Source: Bog-473 sp963834405 (lineage in GTDB: Bacteria > Actinomycetota > Acidimicrobiia > Acidimicrobiales > RAAP-2). Taken from it: DNA of 64,000 nucleotides. The notes under the pieces are model-generated. The model worked only from the letters and a program-made list of their open reading frames with translations. It searched no databases and was not told where the DNA came from. A program made the translations under genes and the position numbers. Numbering within the stretch: the stretch's first letter is position 1; each line of letters opens with the position of its first letter. The stretch covers positions 1,798,001 through 1,862,000 of the forward strand of contig CAWIBX010000005.1 of the NCBI GenBank assembly GCA_963834405.1, in the 5' to 3' direction. Shown in pieces: positions 1 through 8,307 of the stretch.

Positions 1-571
1 AGGGGTCGGCCACCATCGGCGACGCCAGGATGTCCTCGGGGTCGAACGGTCCCCGCCCGTGGTAGACGGCCTCCGGGTTGTGGTGGCCGTTGGTGCGGAT
101 CACGGCGGCTGCGGTGGCCAGTTGGAGCTCCGTCGTGCCGTAGGTGACCATGTGACGCCTCGCCATCAGCGCGAACTCGGCGGCGGTGAAGAGCCCGAAG
201 CCCGCGACCAGCTCGTTGGGCGGTGTCGTCCAGGGGGCGGCGGAGCCGTGGCTGCGCAGCCCGGCGCCACCGGCCAAGACCAGGACGACGCGGCACTGGC
301 CCGTCGCGATCAGCGCGGCGGAGTCGACGATGGTGGGAATGCCGAGGCCGCTGGAGCGGCGCACGCACGGCCCGAGCCCGAGCTCGAGCACCGCGTCCGC
401 TGCCGCCTGTCCCACCACACCGTCGACGTCGCCGGCATCGATCCCGGCATCCGCGAGGGCTCCGAGTGCCGCTTCGAGCGCGATGGAGGAGGAGTCGTGC
501 CCCGGGAGACGGCGAGCCTGGGGGGTGTTGAACACGCCGACTACAGCGACGTCGCGGAACGGATGCGTCAT
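1..571 (-). CDS. Thiolase-like (lipid-transfer-protein type) protein, cut by window edge
   Basis: Read on the minus strand from ATG at 571, this gives about 190 residues with a thiolase-fold N-terminus: MTHPFRDVAVVGVFNTPQAR, then a DAG.DAGDVDGVV segment and a VVLVLAGG strand. Its C-terminal part lies outside the window. The start is 13 bases after the stop of the acyl-CoA ligase, so it is the third gene of a CoA-transferase/ligase/thiolase run. The Cys-containing nucleophile motif of true thiolases is not evident: the matching segment reads IPTIVDSAALIATG. That resembles the SCP-x/Ltp2 group, some members of which are retro-aldol lyases and not thiolases. The family call is firm; the reaction is inferred. 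Confidence 0.75.
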   Translation of the reverse strand, partial: MTHPFRDVAVVGVFNTPQARRLPGHDSSSIALEAALGALADAGIDAGDVDGVVGQAAADAVLELGLGPCVRRSSGLGIPTIVDSAALIATGQCRVVLVLAGGAGLRSHGSAAPWTTPPNELVAGFGLFTAAEFALMARRHMVTYGTTELQLATAAAVIRTNGHHNPEAVYHGRGPFDPEDILASPMVADP

Positions 572-584
572 CGCCACCAGGTTG

Positions 585-2135
585 TCACGCGCCCGGCTGG
601 CGCAGGCGGAAGCGTTGCACCTTGCCGCTGGCCGTGAGTGGGAGCTCGTCGACGAATTGCACTTCCTGCGGGACCTTGTAATTGGCCATGTGCTCGCGGC
701 ACCAGGCGATGAGCGGCGCTTCGTCAATGGCGTCGCCGCGGCGGCGCACCACGTAGGCCTGCGCCACCTCGCCCAGCCGGTTGTCCGGCACGCCGACGAC
801 GGCAACCTGGGCCACGCCGGGATGAGTGAGCATGATGCCCTCGATCTCGGCGGGGAAGGCGTTGAAGCCGCCGACGATGAACATGTCTTTTTTGCGATCG
901 GTGATCCGGAGGTTGCCGTCGTCGCCGACGAGGCCGATGTCCCCCGTCCGCAGGTAGCCCTCGTCGTCGAGGGCGTCGGCGGTGGCCTCGGGATCATCGA
1001 AGTAGCCGCGCATGACGTTGAAGCCCTTGACGAGGATCTCGCCGGTCTCGCCCGTTGGCACCGGGCCGCCCTTCTCGTCGGCCACCCGCACCGAGACGCC
1101 GGGCAGGGGCCGGCCCACCGTCGTGGCGATGACCTCGGGTGGGTCGTCGTGGCGGCACATGCTCACCGTGCCCGTCGTTTCCGTGAGTCCGTAGCCGGTC
1201 ACCACGGAGGCGATGTGCAGGTCGTCGCGCATGCGGCGCACCACCTCGACGGGCACCGTGGCGGCGCCGGTGACGGAGAGGCGCAGCGAGCTGAGGTCGA
1301 ACCGCGCCCGCTCGGGGTGCTCCAGCATCGACTGGAACACCGTCGGCGGTCCCGGCAGGACGGTGATGTGCTCTTCCGCGACCCGCTGCATCACCACCCC
1401 CGCGTCGAAGACCGCGTGAGGGAGGACGGTGGCGCCGCGGAGCACGCAGGCCAGCACGGCCGACTTCAGGCCCGCGGTGTGGAAGAAGGGGTAGACGCAG
1501 AGATAGCGGTCGCCGCGCCGGAGCCCGACGGCGTCGCTCCACGCTTCGTAGGTGCGCACGCTCGGACCGTGGCCGAGCATGGCCCCCTTGGGGGCACCGG
1601 TGGTCCCGGAGGTGAAGATGATGTCCGCGAGGTCGTCGCCGCCGACGATGGGGAGCGGACGATCACCGTCCGCGGCGCCACGCGCCACGAAGTCGTCCCA
1701 GCTGACAGCGCCGGCCTGTGCCGGCCCCTCGACGACCACCGCCTCGCGCAATGCGGGCAGGTCGGTGGCCTCCAGCAGGCCCAGGAGATTGGTGCCCACG
1801 GCGTCGGTGCTGGCCAGCAGGACCGAGGCGCCCGCGCGTCCCAAGACATGGGCCGCCTCCATCCCCTTGAAGCGCGTGTTCACAGGGACGAGGACGGCGC
1901 CCGCCGCGTAGACGCCGAAGCTGGCGGCGATCCAGCGTGCACTGTTGGGGGACCACAGGGCGACGCGGTCACCCGGCCGGACGCCGCCGGCGGCCAGCGC
2001 CCGGGCCACGCGCAGCGACTCGGCGTGCAGCTGGGCGAAGGTCCACCGGTCACTGCGGTCGACGACGGCCTCGGCGTCGCCGAAGTCGCGGGCGGCCCGC
2101 TCCAACGCGGCCGGGACGGTCTGGGGGAGCGTCAC
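585..2135 (-). CDS. Acyl-CoA synthetase (AMP-forming, FadD-like)
   Basis: A 516-residue ANL-superfamily ligase that would activate a carboxylic acid via an acyl-adenylate and load it on CoA. Visible motifs are the P-loop IIFTSGTTGAPKGAM, YGLTETTG, the hinge segment YLRTGDIGLVGDDGNLRI followed by TDRKKD, and the C-terminal LTASGKVQ with the adenylation Lys. The start chosen is GTG at 2135, 10 bases after the stop of the upstream CoA-transferase. A longer reading to 2249 would run into that gene and adds no family-like sequence. The substrate is unknown. It sits between a CoA-transferase and a thiolase-like gene in one transcription unit. Confidence 0.9.
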   Translation of the reverse strand: MTLPQTVPAALERAARDFGDAEAVVDRSDRWTFAQLHAESLRVARALAAGGVRPGDRVALWSPNSARWIAASFGVYAAGAVLVPVNTRFKGMEAAHVLGRAGASVLLASTDAVGTNLLGLLEATDLPALREAVVVEGPAQAGAVSWDDFVARGAADGDRPLPIVGGDDLADIIFTSGTTGAPKGAMLGHGPSVRTYEAWSDAVGLRRGDRYLCVYPFFHTAGLKSAVLACVLRGATVLPHAVFDAGVVMQRVAEEHITVLPGPPTVFQSMLEHPERARFDLSSLRLSVTGAATVPVEVVRRMRDDLHIASVVTGYGLTETTGTVSMCRHDDPPEVIATTVGRPLPGVSVRVADEKGGPVPTGETGEILVKGFNVMRGYFDDPEATADALDDEGYLRTGDIGLVGDDGNLRITDRKKDMFIVGGFNAFPAEIEGIMLTHPGVAQVAVVGVPDNRLGEVAQAYVVRRRGDAIDEAPLIAWCREHMANYKVPQEVQFVDELPLTASGKVQRFRLRQPGA

Positions 2136-2145
2136 CCGTTCCGCG

Positions 2146-3384
2146 CTAGGCGACGGCGCCGCTGGCGCGCAGTTCAGCCACGTGGTCGATGGACAGACCG
2201 AGCTCCTTGGCCAGGACGTCGTCGGTGTCCTCGCCCACCCACGGCACACGCGTGTCCGGTGTGCCGGGTGCGGTCAGGATCCGCACCGGATTGCCCGGGG
2301 TGAGCACCGGCCCGCCCCCTCCCTGCGGCCGCTCTATGCCGACGAGCATGCCGTGCGCGTCCACGTGCGGGTCGCCCACGAGCTCCTCGTCGCGCAGACA
2401 CGGCCCCGCGGCGATGCCGGCGGCGCCGAGTTCGGCACAGGCCTGCTCCCGCGTCTTGTCGGATGCCCACTGCTCTAGGGCGGGACGGATGACGTCCTCG
2501 AGGTGGTCGACCCATCCCTGCCGTGTGGACAGACGGTCGTCGGTCCGCCATTCCGGGTGGCCGACGATGTCAGCCAGGCGTTCGAAGTAGTGCTCGCGGG
2601 TCACCTGGACGATGATCCAACCGTCGCCGGCCCGGAATCCGTCGTTGATCAGCGGGCCGACCTCGCCGTTCTTCAGGCCCATCGACCAGAAGTTGGACAC
2701 GATGTCGGTCATGGCGAGCACGGAGTCGAACATGGCGACGTCGACGTGCTGGGCCTGGCCCGTCCGGTCGCGTTCGCGCAACGCGGCCAGGAGGCCCACG
2801 GTGGCAAACAGCGCGGCACTGATGTCGCCCAAACCGCCCACGGGCGAGGCCTCCGGCGGCTGGTCCCCCTTCTGTTTCATGGCATAGATGCCCGACATGG
2901 CCTCGACGATGGGGGCGAAGGCCATCCGGTCGCGGTAGGGGGACGTGGTCACGTTCCCGAATCCCGACACCGAGACGTAGACGCAGCGCGGGCTGACGCG
3001 GACGAAGTCCTCGAAGCCGAGGCCCAACTTGGACATGGCACCGGCCCGGAAGTTCTCGGCGACCACGTCGAAGCGGGGGGCCATGTCGAGCACCAGCTGG
3101 CGCCCGGCGGGGTTCTTCAGGTCGATGCAGATGCTGCGCTTCCCGAGGTTGTTCCGCAGGAAGGTGGCGCCCATCGGGCGTCCTTCGGGATCGGGCACCG
3201 AGGGCTGGGAGCTCCGGCCCAGCTCACCTCCGGGCGGTTCCACCTTCACCACGTCGGCACCGAGCCGCGCCAGCAGCTGGGTGGCGAACGGCAACGCCTG
3301 CATCTGCTCGAGGGCCAACACCCGGATGCCCGTCAGCGGGCCAGACGACCGCCGGTCCGAAGGCTCAGCGGCCACATCGACCAT
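2146..3384 (-). CDS. CaiB/BaiF (class III) CoA-transferase
   Basis: A 412-residue protein with the family's N-terminal signature (LTGIRVLALEQ, then ADVVKVEPPGG) and NNLGKRSICIDLK. The catalytic Asp is preserved in GLGDISAAL, just before the AALRERDRTGQAQ helix. It would move CoA between carboxylic acids. The frame stays open far upstream, but the start is ATG at 3384 because family homology begins there and a divergent crotonase occupies the other side. The start codon lies inside an 18-base palindrome, so the mRNA may be leaderless and the promoter directly repressible. It is the first gene of a three-gene minus-strand unit. Confidence 0.9.
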   Translation of the reverse strand: MVDVAAEPSDRRSSGPLTGIRVLALEQMQALPFATQLLARLGADVVKVEPPGGELGRSSQPSVPDPEGRPMGATFLRNNLGKRSICIDLKNPAGRQLVLDMAPRFDVVAENFRAGAMSKLGLGFEDFVRVSPRCVYVSVSGFGNVTTSPYRDRMAFAPIVEAMSGIYAMKQKGDQPPEASPVGGLGDISAALFATVGLLAALRERDRTGQAQHVDVAMFDSVLAMTDIVSNFWSMGLKNGEVGPLINDGFRAGDGWIIVQVTREHYFERLADIVGHPEWRTDDRLSTRQGWVDHLEDVIRPALEQWASDKTREQACAELGAAGIAAGPCLRDEELVGDPHVDAHGMLVGIERPQGGGGPVLTPGNPVRILTAPGTPDTRVPWVGEDTDDVLAKELGLSIDHVAELRASGAVA

Positions 3385-3397
3385 ATTTGTATATGGT
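3380..3397. promoter_or_regulatory. Perfect 7-4-7 palindrome between divergent catabolic genes (candidate operator)
   Basis: ACCATAT-TTGT-ATATGGT is a perfect inverted repeat in the only gap between the minus-strand CoA-transferase (start 3384) and the plus-strand crotonase (start 3502). It is AT-rich inside very GC-rich DNA. Its size and position fit the operator of a TetR-, MarR- or GntR-type repressor controlling both directions. The bound protein is unknown; the nearest regulator gene in the window is the MarR gene at 10.7 kb. Confidence 0.6.
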
Positions 3398-3501
3398 ATC
3401 TGATTTTCAGGATCTTCCCGCCGGCCTCCGTGGCATCGCGCGACGGCGTCGCGGGTACCCGTGGGCAAGGGCAGAGCGCGAGGAAGCGAAGGAGCGTCAG
3501 G

Positions 3502-4281
3502 GTGGCCGGAACGGTGCGACTCGAGGTCGACGGTGCGATCGCCACCATCACCAACGACAACCCGGAGAAGCACAACGCCTTCGACGACGCCATGGACGCC
3601 CAGCTTTTTGACGTCCTGGCCGAGCTGCGGACCATGGCGGACGTCCGTGCGGTCATCTGGCGCGGCGAGGGCAAGTCCTTCTCCTCCGGCCGCGACGTCG
3701 GCGCGCTCGGTGGCGCCGACGCGGGAATGACCCATCACGAGTTGATGCGCCGCGGGCACCGCGGCATCCGCGCCATCTTCGAGCTCGACGCGCCGATCGT
3801 CGTCGCGCTCGGGGGCTGGGCCATCGGCGCGTCGTTCCAGCGAGCCTTGCTGTGTGACATCCGGGTGGCCGCCGAAGGCGCCCGGTTCATGCTGCCCGAG
3901 GTCGGCCACGGCGTCATCCCCGACACCGGCGGCGTCGCCCGCCTCTTCCAGATCTGCGGGCACGGTGTCGCAGCCGACATGGTGCTCACGGGCAGGGTGA
4001 TGGAGGCCGACGAGGCGCTCGGGCACGGGGTGGTCTCGCGCGTGGTGCCGCCCGAGCGCTTGGACGAGGAGGTGCGTGCCATCGCCCTGAAGATCGCGGA
4101 GGCGCCGGCGGTGACGGTGCGCGCGGCGCGCCGCATCCTGGGTCACCTGGCCGTGCCCGAAGTGGTCACGTCCATGGACGAGGAGATGATCGCCCAGACC
4201 TTCATCGCCCGATCCGACGACATGGCAGAGATGCGGGCGTCCCGGGCGGAGGACCGCCCGCCCACCTACAAGGGGAGCTGA
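3502..4281 (+). CDS. Enoyl-CoA hydratase/isomerase family protein (crotonase fold)
   Basis: A 259-residue crotonase starting at GTG 3502, with AAGGAG seven bases upstream (3489-3494), which decides the start in an otherwise long open frame. Oxyanion-hole segments SSGRDVG and GWAIGASF are visible. Compared with rat enoyl-CoA hydratase, the Glu144 position is Gln (GASFQRAL) while the Glu164 position is kept (MLPEVGHG). Hydratase activity is therefore uncertain; isomerase or another crotonase chemistry is possible. It is the first gene of a plus-strand run and is followed after one base by an SDR gene. Confidence 0.85.
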   Translation: MAGTVRLEVDGAIATITNDNPEKHNAFDDAMDAQLFDVLAELRTMADVRAVIWRGEGKSFSSGRDVGALGGADAGMTHHELMRRGHRGIRAIFELDAPIVVALGGWAIGASFQRALLCDIRVAAEGARFMLPEVGHGVIPDTGGVARLFQICGHGVAADMVLTGRVMEADEALGHGVVSRVVPPERLDEEVRAIALKIAEAPAVTVRAARRILGHLAVPEVVTSMDEEMIAQTFIARSDDMAEMRASRAEDRPPTYKGS

Positions 4282-4282
4282 C

Positions 4283-5170
4283 ATGTCCGGACTGCCTGAA
4301 CCCCCGCCCTCCGGAGCGACCGCGTTGCCGTCGGGGACGTTCGACGGTGTGCCCGTCCTCGTGACCGGCGCCGGCACCGGGCTCGGCAAGGCCATCGCCG
4401 TCGAATTCGCCCGCCTCGGCGCCGCGGTGGTCGTCGCGAGCCGGAGCCAGGAGCACCTCGACGCCGGCACCGCGGCCGTGTCCGAAGCGGGCGGCCGAGC
4501 CCTGGGAGTCACGTGTGACATCCGCGAGCCCGAGCAGATCACAGCCGCCTTCGATGCCGCGGAAGCCGCGTTCGGCCCACCCGCCGTGCTGGTCAACAAC
4601 GCGGCGGCGAACTTCCCGGTGCCCGCGGAGGACATGTCGCCCAACGCATGGCGGACCGTGGTCGACATCACCCTCAACGGCACGTTCTTCTGCTCGCGCG
4701 AGTTCGCCCGTCGCCACATCGCCGCGGGCACGCCCGGGTCGATCATCGACGTCGGTGCCTCGTACGCCTGGACGGGCGGCCCCGGCTTCGCCCATTCGGC
4801 CGCGGCCAAGGCCGGGGTGAAGAACATGGTCGAGACCCTGGCCGTGGAGTGGGGCCCCTATGGGATCGCGGTGAACGGGCTCGTCCCTGGTCTCTTCCCC
4901 CACGAGGACATGACGGCGGACATCAAGGGCAACCTCGACCGCACGAGCGACAAGGACGTGTGCCAGCCGGCGCTCCGCGTGGGCCGGCTCCGCGAGCTCG
5001 GGTGGGCGGCCACCTTCCTCGCCTCACCGTACGCCCGGTTCATCTCGGGCCATGTGCTCGTCGTGGACGGCGCCAATTGGCAGCGGCGCGTGCTGACCAA
5101 TCCGCCGGTCGTCACGGTGCGCGACCAGATGGGCCGCCCGCCCTTCGACCCCGATGCCCGCGCCCGTTGA
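4283..5170 (+). CDS. SDR oxidoreductase, 2,4-dienoyl-CoA reductase-like
   Basis: A 295-residue Rossmann-fold protein with the nucleotide-binding motif VLVTGAGTGLGKAIA, NNAAANFP, and a C-terminal FISGHVLVVDGANW. The classical Tyr-x-x-x-Lys catalytic pair is not present. The segment reads FAHSAAAKAG, followed by a LAVEWGPYGI segment, the arrangement found in bacterial and peroxisomal 2,4-dienoyl-CoA reductases. It would reduce unsaturated acyl-CoAs with NADPH during beta-oxidation. It begins one base after the crotonase stop and its end overlaps the next crotonase by 17 bases, indicating translational coupling. Confidence 0.82.
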   Translation: MSGLPEPPPSGATALPSGTFDGVPVLVTGAGTGLGKAIAVEFARLGAAVVVASRSQEHLDAGTAAVSEAGGRALGVTCDIREPEQITAAFDAAEAAFGPPAVLVNNAAANFPVPAEDMSPNAWRTVVDITLNGTFFCSREFARRHIAAGTPGSIIDVGASYAWTGGPGFAHSAAAKAGVKNMVETLAVEWGPYGIAVNGLVPGLFPHEDMTADIKGNLDRTSDKDVCQPALRVGRLRELGWAATFLASPYARFISGHVLVVDGANWQRRVLTNPPVVTVRDQMGRPPFDPDARAR

Positions 5171-5954
5171 GCGTGGCTCGCTGGCTGTGACAGGCATGCC
5201 GGGCGGGCCCGTCCGTGTCGAGGAGTCCGACGGGATCACGACCGTCGTGCTGGACGATCCCAGGGCGCGCAACGCGCTCTCGTGGGACCTGGTCCGCGCG
5301 CTGAGCGAGGCGGTCGACGGTGCGGCAGCCCGCGGCTCGCGTGCGCTGGTCCTGCGCAACACCCCACCCGTCTTCTGCGCCGGAGGGTCGGTCGACGAGC
5401 TCCTCGAGCCCACAGTCGGCCTCGAGGAGATCTACCGGGCCTTCCACGCCCTGGTCGAGGCACCGATGCCCACCGTGGCGGCGATCGACGGCGCGGCGAT
5501 CGGCGCCGGCATCACGCTCTTCCTCTGCTGCGACGTGGCCATCTGCACGCCTGCGTCGCGCTTCGATCTCCGCTTCCTCGACGTGGGCATCCATCCGGGC
5601 GGGGGCGCCCTCTGGCGGCTCGAGCGGCTGCTCGGGAGGCAGGGCGCGGCCGCGCTCGCGCTCTTCGGAGAGGTGCTCGACGGCGAGGAGGCCGCGCGTC
5701 GCGGGCTGGTCTGGCGGTGTGTGGGAGCCGACGACCTGGCCGCGGAGGCCGGCCGGATGGCGGAGAAAGCGGCGTCGCGGGATCCTGAGCTGGTGTCGAG
5801 GACCAAGCACACCATGGCGTCGGTCGCGGCGGTGGACGGACCCGCGGCCGCCATCGACCTTGAGCTCGCTCCGCAGCGATGGTCGATGGAACGGCCAGCC
5901 TTCCAGGCTTCCCTGGGCGAGCTGCGCGAGCGCCTCGGGCGGACGGGCCGATGA
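5154..5954 (+). CDS. Enoyl-CoA hydratase/isomerase family protein lacking both catalytic Glu residues
   Basis: A 266-residue crotonase-fold protein (VLDDPRARNALSWDLVRAL, CAGGSVDELL, DGAAIGAGITLFLCCDVAI). The two hydratase glutamates are replaced: Glu144 by Thr in GAGITLF and Glu164 by Phe in DLRFLDVG. The reaction may therefore be isomerisation, hydrolysis or decarboxylation. ATG 5154 overlaps the SDR gene; an internal ATG at 5196 (MPGGPVRV) is a possible alternative start, since neither has a convincing ribosome-binding site. The end overlaps the next ligase by ATGA. Confidence 0.82.
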   Translation: MPAPVERGSLAVTGMPGGPVRVEESDGITTVVLDDPRARNALSWDLVRALSEAVDGAAARGSRALVLRNTPPVFCAGGSVDELLEPTVGLEEIYRAFHALVEAPMPTVAAIDGAAIGAGITLFLCCDVAICTPASRFDLRFLDVGIHPGGGALWRLERLLGRQGAAALALFGEVLDGEEAARRGLVWRCVGADDLAAEAGRMAEKAASRDPELVSRTKHTMASVAAVDGPAAAIDLELAPQRWSMERPAFQASLGELRERLGRTGR

Positions 5955-7564
5955 GGTCGATGGCCGACGCCTGGGTGGCCCGGGCGGGCGACGAGGGCGC
6001 CGGCCTCCGCTACGAGGACTTGGAATGGTCCTGGCGGGCCGTGGTCGCCGAGGCGGCGCGCCGCGCCGCATGGTGGTCCGGCCTGCGCACCGAAGGACCG
6101 CCCCACGTCGGTGTCCTGTTGGACAACGTGCCGGAGCATCACTTCTGGCTCGGCGCGTGTGCGCTGTCCGGCGCGGTCTACGTGGGGGCCAACCCCACGC
6201 ACCCCGGTCCCGCCCTGGCGGGTGAACTGGCGTTCACGCGTTGTCAGCTCCTGGTGACCAACCGCGCCCATCTGGCGCAGGTCGAGGGGCAGGACCTCGG
6301 GCCATCCGTCGGCATCGCCACCGCGGACAACCCGCGTGTCTGCCTGGTCGACGGCGACCCGGCCCTTCCGGCGTCCGCCGACACGCCCGACGTCGACACC
6401 GTCGAGGACGTCACGCTGGGCTACCTCATCTTCACCTCGGGGACGTCCGGCTCGCCCAAGGCGTGCCGGTGCACCCAGGGCCGGATGGTCGTCATCGGCG
6501 CCTCGCTGGCGCAGCGCTACGGGTTCGACTCCGACAGCTGCTGCTACCTGTCCATGCCGCTCTTCCACTCCAACTGCCTCATGTCGGGGTGGGCGCCGGC
6601 GGTCGTCGGCGGCGCCACCATCGCCCTTCCCACTGGTGGACGCTTCTCCGCCTCAGGCTTCCTCCCCGACGTGCGCCGCCACCGCGTGACCTACTGGAAC
6701 TATGTGGGACGCCCGCTCTCCTACGTCCTGGCCACCCCGGAGCGGACCGACGACGCAGAGAGCACGCTGCGCGACGTGTTCGGGAACGAGGCTGCGCCGG
6801 GCGACGTCGACCGTTTCGCCCGGCGGTTCGGCTGTGCCGTCTCGGAGAACTACGGATCGACCGAGGGGGGTATCGCGATCTCGCGCAACCCGGAGACGCC
6901 GCCGGGCGCGCTCGGCCCGGCTCCGCCGGGCATCCTGGTGGTCGATCAGAACGGCCATGAGTGCGCAGCGGCGCGGTTCGACGAGGGGGGTCGGCTGCTC
7001 AACGCGGTGGAGGCGGTCGGCGAGATCGTGTCGGATTCGATTCCGCCCAACTTCGAGGGTTACTGGGACAACGAGGAAGCCGACCGGACCCGGGTCCGCG
7101 ACGGGTGGTACTGGTCGGGAGACCTCGCCTACAAGGACACCGAGGGGTACCTCTACTTCGCGGGCCGCGGCGACGACTGGCTGCGCGTGGACGGCGAGAA
7201 CTTCGCCGCCGCACCAGTGGTGCGCATCGTCGACCGCCATCCCGACGTGGTCGTCTCCGCCGTCTACGCGGTGCCGGACCCGACCGTCGGCGACCAGGTG
7301 ATGGCGGCGGTGCAGCTGCGGCCCGGGGCGACGTTCGACGGGGAGTCCTTCGGCGCCTTCCTGGCCGAGCAAGCGGATCTCGGCCGGAAGTGGGTGCCGC
7401 GCTACGTGCGGGTCTCGCCGGCGCTGCCGACCACCGCGACGTCCAAAATCCTCGTCCGACAACTCCGCCTGGAGGGCCTGGACTGCGACGATCCCGTGTA
7501 CGAATTCCGCGGTGACGGGACGCTGGCCTACGCCTCACGCGCACGGGCCGAGTCCTCGCCGTGA
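5951..7564 (+). CDS. Acyl-CoA synthetase (AMP-forming, FadD17-like)
   Basis: A 537-residue ANL ligase. Motifs: YLIFTSGTSGSPKACR (P-loop), ENYGSTEGGIAI, WYWSGDLAYKDTEGYLYFAG and the terminal Lys in ATSKILVRQL. The compact N-terminus and the RGDDWLRVDGENF hinge resemble mycobacterial FadD17-type long-chain acyl-CoA ligases. The start ATG overlaps the preceding stop (ATGA), and the stop overlaps the next GTG (GTGA), so it is firmly inside an operon. The substrate is not deducible. Confidence 0.88.
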   Translation: MRSMADAWVARAGDEGAGLRYEDLEWSWRAVVAEAARRAAWWSGLRTEGPPHVGVLLDNVPEHHFWLGACALSGAVYVGANPTHPGPALAGELAFTRCQLLVTNRAHLAQVEGQDLGPSVGIATADNPRVCLVDGDPALPASADTPDVDTVEDVTLGYLIFTSGTSGSPKACRCTQGRMVVIGASLAQRYGFDSDSCCYLSMPLFHSNCLMSGWAPAVVGGATIALPTGGRFSASGFLPDVRRHRVTYWNYVGRPLSYVLATPERTDDAESTLRDVFGNEAAPGDVDRFARRFGCAVSENYGSTEGGIAISRNPETPPGALGPAPPGILVVDQNGHECAAARFDEGGRLLNAVEAVGEIVSDSIPPNFEGYWDNEEADRTRVRDGWYWSGDLAYKDTEGYLYFAGRGDDWLRVDGENFAAAPVVRIVDRHPDVVVSAVYAVPDPTVGDQVMAAVQLRPGATFDGESFGAFLAEQADLGRKWVPRYVRVSPALPTTATSKILVRQLRLEGLDCDDPVYEFRGDGTLAYASRARAESSP

Positions 7565-8307
7565 GCTCGGACGGCCCGGCCAGCGTCGCCGTCTTGGTGC
7601 ACGGCGGGACGCTCACCTCCACCATGTGGGACCCGGTGCGCAGCCAGATGGCCGCTCCCTCCGTCGCGGTGGACCTGCCGGGACGGCGCTACAAGCCGGC
7701 CGACCTCGCCCAGGTCACGATCGGCGACTGGGTCACCTCGGTGGTGGCGGACATTGAAGAGGCCGGCCTCAACGAGGTGGTGCTGGTCGGGCATTCCTCC
7801 GGCGGGTACGTCCTTCCCGGGGTCGCAGCGGCACTGGCCGCCCGCTCAGAGCCCGTGCTGCAGGGGCTGGTCTTCGTCTCGGCCACTGTGCCGGCGCACG
7901 GCGAACGCCCGCTCGACTATCTCCGCGACGACATCCGGACTCTGGCCAGCGATCATCGGGAGCTCACGTTGGACTCGGCGCGCGGGCGGACCATCGGCGG
8001 CCTGCGGCCCGGTGAGCCGCCCATCGAGACCGACCTCGAGATCGTCGAGAACGGGCCGCGGATGGGCCTCGAAGCTCCCCTCGTCCTCTTCGAAACGGTG
8101 TCATGGACGGGGTTCCCCGCCGACGTGCCTCGGGTCTACGTGCGTGCGCTGCGGGACAAGGTGATCCCTCCCGAGCTGGCGGGCCGGATGATCACCGCCA
8201 TGGGCGGGGCGAAGGTGATCGACCTCGACGCCGGTCATCGCTCGTACGACACGCATCCGGCGGAGCTGGCGGCCGTGATCGACGAGTGCTGCCGCAAGAC
8301 GCGGTGA
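7561..8307 (+). CDS. Alpha/beta-hydrolase fold protein
   Basis: A 248-residue hydrolase with VAVLVHGGTLTSTMWD (oxyanion region), the nucleophile elbow VLVGHSSGGYV (Ser) and the C-terminal catalytic His in LDAGHRSYDTHPAEL; RALRDKVIP probably carries the acid. It starts at GTG 7561, overlapping the ligase stop, and ends overlapping the next GTG. In this context it may hydrolyse an ester or release product from CoA, but no substrate is evident. There is no signal peptide, so it is cytosolic. Confidence 0.85.
   Translation: MSSDGPASVAVLVHGGTLTSTMWDPVRSQMAAPSVAVDLPGRRYKPADLAQVTIGDWVTSVVADIEEAGLNEVVLVGHSSGGYVLPGVAAALAARSEPVLQGLVFVSATVPAHGERPLDYLRDDIRTLASDHRELTLDSARGRTIGGLRPGEPPIETDLEIVENGPRMGLEAPLVLFETVSWTGFPADVPRVYVRALRDKVIPPELAGRMITAMGGAKVIDLDAGHRSYDTHPAELAAVIDECCRKTR

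Noticed and set aside
2146..4827. 893-residue minus-strand open frame
   Set aside because: Only its C-terminal 412 residues (from 3384) match a family. The rest is the shadow of the plus-strand crotonase and SDR genes in very GC-rich DNA.
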